This document shows positions 15,357-24,300 of a stretch of 26,758 nucleotides of DNA, piece by piece. Source of the stretch: Phallusia fumigata (taxonomy: Eukaryota > Chordata > Ascidiacea > Phlebobranchia > Ascidiidae); assembly GCA_008931825.1 (NCBI GenBank), contig QXVZ01023251.1:1-26758 (forward strand), written 5' to 3'. The notes below the pieces were generated by a model. It was not told the origin of the DNA and made no database searches. It saw nothing but the letters and a program-made list of their open reading frames with translations. The stretch's first letter is position 1; every line of letters begins with the position of its first letter. Both the position numbers and the translations under genes were made by a program.

Positions 15357-18300
15357 GTGAACTGGACGATTATGCAAGATTGCACTTTAATGTTTGTCAT
15401 TTGCCCTGGGGCTACTGATGGGCGGGCCAGTAAAGGGCAAAATGCGGTCTGTGCAAACTGTAAAATTGGTATTTTGCTAGAAACAAGGCCGCACTGTTCT
15501 TAACATACACGAAATGTAGTTTTAAATGCGTTAGGTACGTTAAGCGTTTCGCTAAATTATACACCACAGCGCAGATCCAATGTGTGTTAAACTCTGCTGT
15601 TTAACAAAACAACGATTAAATATGACAAAAACATCATGCAATAACTAAGAACTATAAAAACATGTTAGGAATACAACTTGAAGAGTACAACAGTTAAAAA
15701 CATAACACCCAGAGAACTTGTATTCAGTGAATACATTGTATTGCAAACGTTTTGATGTACTGATGACAACAACAACGATTTTCAAAACGTTTGCAATACA
15801 ATGTATTCACCATATACAAGTGCTTCAGTTGTTACGTTTTTTATTTGTGCCATGTTACCACATAACAATCACAACTGATCATTATGGAACGTTTATGTTT
15901 TTTGAAATACAAATGGGCATTGTTACTTGTTAAAATTCCTCTGTTCCCTAACTACAGGTTTTGTGACGTGTTAATTACGGCTAATCGGTATATTTTGACA
16001 AGACGGGATTTTAAATCCCTGTATGATCTCCATCGCGGAAAGCGTAATCCCTCAAGGAAACGGTTTACGACCGATATAGGAATTGTTTTCATAAATGCCA
16101 TCGAACAAAGTTGGGAAACGGCACGGTATGTATTGAGTTGTGCCAACCGCGTACCTCGATCATTGGGAAAGTCGTACCGTATAGCACCGTACCGTGCCCA
16201 TTAAGGATTTTTGTTCCATACCTTAGTGCCATCCTTGACCATGACTGCTGACAATTTCACGCCGGTTTTAGCATCAATTTTTTGCTACAAATAAGCACTG
16301 ACACATTTTTCGAAACATATTATATCATTTTGGTTGTTTGGGATTTCATTTGCAACATTTTTTCTCAACAGAAACGTGCAGATATGCGATATACCCCAAC
16401 GCGATTATCCCGAAGTTTATCAGCAAAAAGAACACGACGATATTACTGAAAGACTTGGATGATGCAAAAGATATTTGCAACTCAATGGGAGACGAATGTT
16501 CGGTTAGTAGTGATAAATTTTGCTCAGCTTGACGTCATCTATTGCTGCGTAGAAATGAGTTTGCGATAAAACTGGTAAAATAAACCGTTATTACCAATTT
16601 CCGAAAAGTTACGTTGAAAATTTTAAAAATGAATTCGTTACGAGTTTTTTGACATCATAAGAGATAAACTTTGTTGTCGTTGCCTCCTACATCAGGGGTG
16701 TGCAAACTACGGCCGGTGAAGCCTTTTATTCTGGCCAGTTAGATGTTATCTAACAAATACCTGTATTACCCCTTCAGTTTTGCCCGTTTGTCAAGGACTT
16801 GAAACGTGTGTGATATGCACACCTTCGCAAACCACAAACGTGTCTGTGATAAATATAACAAAATTGCAATAGATCTTAGGTTGACCTGTGGTGGAGTATT
16901 GCTTTCCACCCGAGTCCTTCAACGAAAACTGACCGTGAGAAAGAAGAGTTATCAATAGAAAGGTTTTGTTTGGGTTTGAATCTAGTCGTCAATTTTACGC
17001 TTGTTAGAGGAAACGTAAACGAATAAATGACAGCAATTACTGACATGGGTAACGGTGTATTGTGACAACGGGATTACACGTTGTAACTTGTCTGTGTTTA
17101 GACTGCGACAATCCACAATTATGTTTCGTCTGCAGAAAGGGCCTAAAAACGTGGTAAAATTGTTTGCATAATTTGTTCAGCCAATTTTTTGTACATCTGG
17201 GACGATTTTTTGTTACGAAAGGTTAACTTACGGAAAAGTTATTGTGCAAGTAGAAAAGTTTAAAATGCCCGTTTTCGTGGAAAATATTAAACACTGTGTT
17301 TATGCAATAAATCCATGTAAATCTTATTGAAAATGTAAAGGCCGGACAACCGTCCAGACAACACCGAAAACAAGATTAAACATTTAGATGTGTATAAAAA
17401 CGTTCAAAAACCAAACAAATTTAAAAAGACTCTACTTGAATAAGGAATTGGCGATGACGTGATTAGGCGAAATATTATTTCTATGTTTTGAATGTACCGA
17501 CCTTGTTTCTTAATTGCTTTCTTTCCTAAAATTAAAAAGATTACTTAGACCAGCTGTATTCAATTTCAGGGTGTTGTATCAGCCACCAAACTCATGAACC
17601 GCATATACGCGCTCGCATCTGGCTCAAACTTGGTTTACACGACAAAAACCATCACTTGGAGGCGCCAGTGCACCGGGGATTGCTCATACCGACTTGCTAC
17701 CGGTCTAGACCGAACACGAAAGTACTATAGGAGGGTATGCCACACATGTAAGTCTGCGAATTTTTGTGGACTTGTGTGGGATGATTGTTGGCATATAATT
17801 TCAACAAAGTTTGGTTTACGAAATAGACTATTATAATAACTCAAAGCTATGTAAAAAAGAGTTCTTTTTTTAATATTTTCGAACGTGAGGTAACAAAATT
17901 TAACATGACACATACCCAAATTTTAATCGCTTAAGTGAAGAATCTTGAAAAAAATATGTGTGCACGTGTATGTTATTTGGAGAAAATTCAACATGGATCA
18001 GATCTACAGGGATACTGCGTATTCTGTATTAGCTAGTCAGCGTGGTGTTGTTGATTATTTCCAGCCTTGAAAGTATGCTTGCAAATGTATTTTTATTTTC
18101 GAAACAAATGTGTTTTAACTCTTGTATAAATTATACTGGGCCACATAGTTCTTGAAAGGATCTTGAAACATGTTAGTTATGAACAGATCCATGTGTAGCG
18201 TTTTAAATGCGTTTTAAATGTGTTTTAGGTACACAATTTACGGTTTTAAATAGTCTCAATGCGAATATACAAACCAGTAGTTATGCGCAATACATTGTTT

Positions 18301-21300
18301 CGACAGAATTAGTTTTACACGCAAGTAATGATTTGTATCTTCTAACTGAAAACGTGGTTGTTGTAGATCGTTCCCGCCCGAACAACTGGATGCAATGGTC
18401 TGCCTGGAGCAAGTGCTCGCCACCTTGTGGCAGCGTTGGGCAGCAAAGTAGGTTCCGGCAATGCTTGCCCTCATTGAGGGGGGCGACCTGCTCCGGCAAC
18501 CGGTACCAAAAAAGGAACTGTAATTATGCCAAGAAGTGTCCGAGAACTCTGTCCGACGTATACGGTAAGTTTAAGTTGACATGCTATTTACGTAGCCTCA
18601 TAGAATGTTACAGACACCTGTGTCAGCTTTTCTGACCCTCTTGCTGATAACAGCTATTTCAGTGATCCGTTCCTTTTTCATTCACGTCACACTTACACAC
18701 TGTTGAATTTGGGGGCACACCTTAATGTAAAATGTAAGTAACAACACCACCTTCCGAAAATAATAGTTTGTATGATGAGATTACAAGATTACAAACATCA
18801 TAAATGCTTGCGTAAGAGAATTGACCAACTGTTGTAACGTTCAATTTCCCCAAGACAAAAATTTCTTGTTTTTAAAAACGTTTGTTCGGTGACAATTGCA
18901 CTGTAACTTCAAGAAAAATTAAATTTTAAAACGAAGATACAAAGCAATTTCTTGTGTGTCTTGTAACCTCACGGTAGATGCTTCACAACTTTTGCGTGAA
19001 GCCGCAAGTTGCTTCAACATAAAAGTCTAATCCCAACTTTGGTGGGCCATGTGCTACACAGTTTGTATCCACAGCCTTGTGCCACTCGGAATGCTGGCGT
19101 TTCAAAGTTTCTGTCGGAATCTAATTAATTGAATTTGTTACATGTTTTCCTAAGCGGGCATCGAGGGACCTCAAGGGTTCAATGTAGCGGGAAATACCCC
19201 GATTTATCGATCTTGCATCATGGTGCAGCCAAAGGACAGAAAACCATGCGGCACCCAAGAGTTTATTACCCGGTAAGAAAACAAACATGCATACATCGCC
19301 ACCTGCCTGTTTTTGTCATCAAATGTGCAGAAACACTAAACACGTTCGTCAAGAATTTTTACATGTTTTTTTCGGTATTTTTTTGAGCACCCGGGAAAAG
19401 TTTTTACCGGTTAAACTAAGGTTTATCCCACACCCGCTCTAACCTTTACTTTTCCTCAACTAATTAATTTTTTGCCTTTTTTTCAACAAAAAAACACGTG
19501 AATATCACAAAAAAGTTTGTGTGTTTTTTTCAAATTGTTTCGCAAAACGGTATGTTAAAGTTTGTGTTCCTCAGAGAGCAATGTCAAAGATTCGGATGTT
19601 GTTACGACCCCTACGCGAACGGAAGTGACGTCACCACGTCAGCTGACCACAAGCAGGCATGCTTTCGTGCCACCAACTACCTCACAACAGGTAATAACTT
19701 GAACTCATTTTTGAAACCAAATGGCAAATAAACTAGGAAATAGACAACCTTATGCCAGGGTAATTCGTATTATGAAGCAAATGTGAAACCATATAATTTT
19801 TGTACGTTTTATTTTAAATAATTGTTTCAATTTACCTTCAGTTTCGTTCTTCATGTCTTTGTTTCCCTTTAACGAGGGTTGAGTAGTCAACGTTGGTACC
19901 TTTTTATTCCATGGAATTTTTTAACCGATATTCGCGACTAAAATCTTGCCACCAGAAATTTATTTCGTAAATAACATTTTTAAATCAGTACATTAAGAAG
20001 GTTAGACTCTAGGAATTAATAAAAAATTCCCCCCTTACAAATCTTCCCCCTGGTGGTAAACTCCCTCCCGTTTCAGAACCTCTGCTATAAAACATTGATT
20101 CTCAGCGACTCATTCTAATTATCGAGTTCACTCGTATTCAGGCTTGATCGGATGGACCACATGGAGTCCATGGACGATTTGCTCCAAGTCGTGTCGAAAC
20201 GGAACTCGAATTCGGAGTCGTGTGTGTACGGGCGGTTTGACTGGATCATTGTTGTGTCCTGGACCAGACAGCTTAGTGGAAGTAAGTCTTCATGAACTTA
20301 AGTTTTGGGGTCGTATTTCAATTATTTCTTATTCGACCAGTTTGATAATTTTAAATTAAAAAAAACTCAGGAACACAAGATACGGACTTGAAGTGTAGCG
20401 TGATTAAATACATAACTACCAGAGAACTTGTATGTATTGAATGAATTTGTTTCCAAACGTTTTTACAATCGCTGTCGTGATGTCATCATTAGTGGACAAT
20501 GACGTGAAGCACAAAATCGTGCTTGAAACAAGTTGGACTGATGATGACAACAGCGATTGTCGAAACGTTTGCAACAAAATGTATTCACTGTATAAAAGTT
20601 CTCTGGCAGTTATGCTTTTTAAAAAATTGCTTAATAATTTATAATTTTTTTTAGTTTTAACAAAATACAATTACGTCTCTTGGCCACGAAAACACTGGTT
20701 TCATGCTCATAAAAAGCAAAAACTTTTTTAGTCATGCACCCTCGAAACCTGCCCGTGTGACGTCAATCCGTGTAAGAACGGGGGGTCGTGCACCCCCGAT
20801 GGAAATCTGGCGAGGGGATATCGATGTTCGTGCAACCAAAACTTTGTCGGGCGTCACTGTGATTTCAGTAAGTTACAAATAAATTGAAAGTAGGTTGATA
20901 ATTGAATTAATCCGTCTAAGATAAATAACTGTTTAGTACTATCTTAAGCTCACAAGTAATTTGAAGAAAAGAAAAATTGTCGATAAATTACCAACAAAGG
21001 CTAATATCAGTTTTGCAATGTCAAAGCATTTGTTTCCTGGTAAAGAAATATTGGAGTTATTACGTTTTCTGCTAAACGTTTAATATCAAAAACTTCTAAA
21101 TATATCTTTCAAAAACCTTTTAAATGATATTGATGTAATTTACAGCTTACAGCTTGAATTGCTAGTTATTTTTTAATTTCTTAAATGTTATAGTTTAAAT
21201 CACAAAGGAATTATCGTGAAAGCTTTTTTATCTTATCCGATTTTTGCGTAGGTCGTCCGTCGCTCTCATGCGGTAATGACTCGATTACAATCGCATTCGA

Positions 21301-24300
21301 CCGACGAATTATTCCGGACGAGGGGCTAGTGGACGATGTGAAGTTGATCCACTTCCAGGGATACGAGTCGTCCTTATGTTACGCTCAAGTCAGCCAGGAC
21401 AAAACACAATACGTGCTTTCAATACCGCCACCTATTGACCGCAGCTGCGGGTCAACAATTAACGTAAGTGGGCGCTGTATGAAAATATTTGTTTGCTCAA
21501 TTTTTGTCCTCGTTGTGTGGAACAACGCCTGAGTACGTTATGCTCGCAACGAGTGCACTGTCAAGCTACCTGTCTCATTGAAGCTCCGTTGGATCGTTTC
21601 ATGTTTAATTTTTTCCGTACTTTTTAAGTTGGTGACTTCAATTTGGTTCAATCCGATCACTGGCTTGGAGCAATGACTCTTAGGTATTTTGCTCAGGGAA
21701 ACACGAACAACCGAGAAAAGATTAATACCCACAGTCTTGCAAGCACAAGACAGTCGCGGTAACCACTCGGCCATCTAGGCAGCCGTATTTTTAGGAGTTT
21801 TTGTGTCTTTTTTCACAAAAAAGAAAAAAATTTCATTTGAAAGCAAGACTAAATGATTTCGCAAAAACGAAATTTATTAATTTCACTTCATAAATTACAC
21901 TTAGGGATGTTGTTAGTATTTGATCCCGTAACTATGACGTCATCACCTGTCATTGTTAGGTCACCGGAGAGGAGTACGCAATACGTCGTANAGGAGTACG
22001 CAATACGTAACAAGGTGATGTGGCGGCAAACGCACGGTGTGACGTCATCGACGGTCATCCTTCTCGATTTGAAGTGTGTTTACAACAAGCAGCTGAACAT
22101 GACGACTGGCCTTGGTTTTGGCATCAATCCCATCACAAGGTTTGTTTATTAGAAAACATTCTATTTCTTTCTGGACACGGCCTCTTTGAGTCCTCAGAGG
22201 CTGTAAGCCAGTGGTTCCCAACCTTTTGCATTTCCCCTTTGCCTATTTTGGAACTTTTCATTCCTCCCCTACAAGACACGAATGGATAAAAAGTAATATT
22301 TAAAACTTTGCAATCCTGGTCTATCTCAAAAGGAGTACTACACTTATCACGAATAACGTTACTATGAAGTGGAAAAGCACTTAAGATATTGTTGCAATAT
22401 TTGCATGCAATCTTTTAATTTATTTGCATTTGATCGTCCTATCTGACTCGCTGTCAAAGTAATCGACAAAATAAGTGCAAAAAGCTGTTTACAATTGGCA
22501 AAAATGTTAACGCCTTGGGGTATTGTTTAAAATTCGGCTAAATCGATCGCGAAATTTCTGAATACAAGATTCAAATGTTAGCATTCGCTATTCTGCGACC
22601 GTAATATGCGAACAAAAAACGTAATAAACGCTTTAAAACGCTTACAAATCAATTTACAGGTTTAATCGGATAGCATAATTCTAAAAACTAATAAATTCGA
22701 TCAAATTAACTGGCTAAAATCAGGCTTTGGTATTTGTCCAAGTTAACCAGTTATCCAAAAATGTGTTCTTTGCAGAACTTTGGCATCGAGAACAGGCTTC
22801 AGCACATTCACTGTCGACATGACTTTGTACAGAGATAAAGATTTTCTGCCGTCACAGCTTCTCACTGGCCCTACAAGGATAGCAGAGGGTTTGTAACATC
22901 ATAATGGTTTTTGGTAATTGATATTGAATGCCATGTTTTTTTGCCATTCAGCGATCAAGTTGTTAATGTTAGCATAAATAAAACGAGTTTCCAAAAACCC
23001 AAACATAATATTTTGTGGTGTGTAATTAATTGTTTTACCAGTTTGCCAAATCGTTGATTTTCCCCAAACTCTCGACTTTAGAACAAGGGTGGCAGTACAG
23101 TGCGTTACGTATTGAGTTGCGCGTACCACGTACCTCGTTACGAAGAACCTACCGTGCCATTTGATGATTTTTCTGCGTACCGTACCGTACTTCCAACCTT
23201 GCTTTAGAACCAGAAGCGTACCTACAGAAATTTCCAGAATTATCCCAAGTCTATTTTGGGATTTTTTCCCCAAGCTTATTAAATAAACTCAGGTTGTTTT
23301 CTTAGTTTTTGCTGAAGTTATTCAATTTATCATTTGTTTTCAGGTGAAATCTTGTATGTTTCTGTTGACATGGTGGCAATTTCGATTGTCGATCAACAGA
23401 ACGAAGTGATTGTTCTCGACCATTGTTACGCAACAGACACAACAGATAAGCGGACACCCATATATGACTTTATATTAGACAGGTGAATACAATTACATTT
23501 ATGGTGGTGAATTGATTCGGGTAAAGTCGTGTTAAGTTTTACAATGAATTTTGTGAATAAAGTATTTGACTTTGAAGACTTTGTCGGCAAGGGTTGCAGT
23601 AAGGTACAGTATGTTAGTCCTTTGCGGTAGAGGTACATCCTTTTTAACCAGTAACTCAATATATAAAGTACCGTCCTGCTATTGTTGGTTACAGATAAAG
23701 AAAGGGCTAATTGAGCTAAAAAAATATTAAGGAAATTAGTCGCGCATCTTATCATTATGACGTCATACAGGTGTTCGACGAATCCAGCTTTTACGACGAT
23801 TTTAGAGAACGGAGTTTCAACGAGCGGCCGATGGGGCTTTCGAGTTTTCGAGTGGGCTTTACAGTCTGAAACAGACGACATATTTATAATGTGCAAGTAA
23901 GACCAAACATATTTTTACCAAGCGGCCTAGATTATATATTAAGACGCAAATTAGTTTTCGATTTTTTACCTCTTTTTTGTTCTTTCTTCTGGTTTTGTAA
24001 CGCAGTGCACCCCAAGTGTATCTGATTCAAAAGGATAACATTTTCAAATAAACATTCAAATAAAAAATTGCCAGGGTTGCCACGCCTCCTACACACCCAT
24101 TTTTAACATTAAATAACTTTGTGTTTCCTCACCAGGGCCCATGTGTGCGATACCGGTTTTGAAGAGTGCGTCCCTTCCTGTCGAGATGGTTCTACTACCA
24201 CGTCACCGCCAGATGGCAGCACCGAGGGCCTGACTGAGGGTCAAACAAATATGTTCGAGGAACTTTTGCAGTCGCTCACCCTCGGTAACTCCACAGCACC

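Larger units (their letters stand above)
15357..16371. other. First intron of the ZP-mosaic gene
   Basis: Holds a family B palindromic MITE and a family C hAT-type MITE, listed separately. The remaining sequence shows nothing recognisable. A frame open over 15884-16204 runs through the family C element and is not a gene. Confidence 0.55.

Noticed and set aside
15884-16204. Plus-strand open frame of 106 codons
   Set aside because: Runs through a hAT-type MITE in an intron; the sequence is the transposon's GTACC-rich body.
19129-19386. Open frame with ATG over the trefoil exon in a different frame
   Set aside because: The spliced frame from 19155 fits both flanking phases and gives the trefoil Cys pattern; this frame does not.
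23426-23896. Minus-strand open frame of 156 codons
   Set aside because: Antisense to two ZP-C exons and the family C element between them; no recognisable protein motif.
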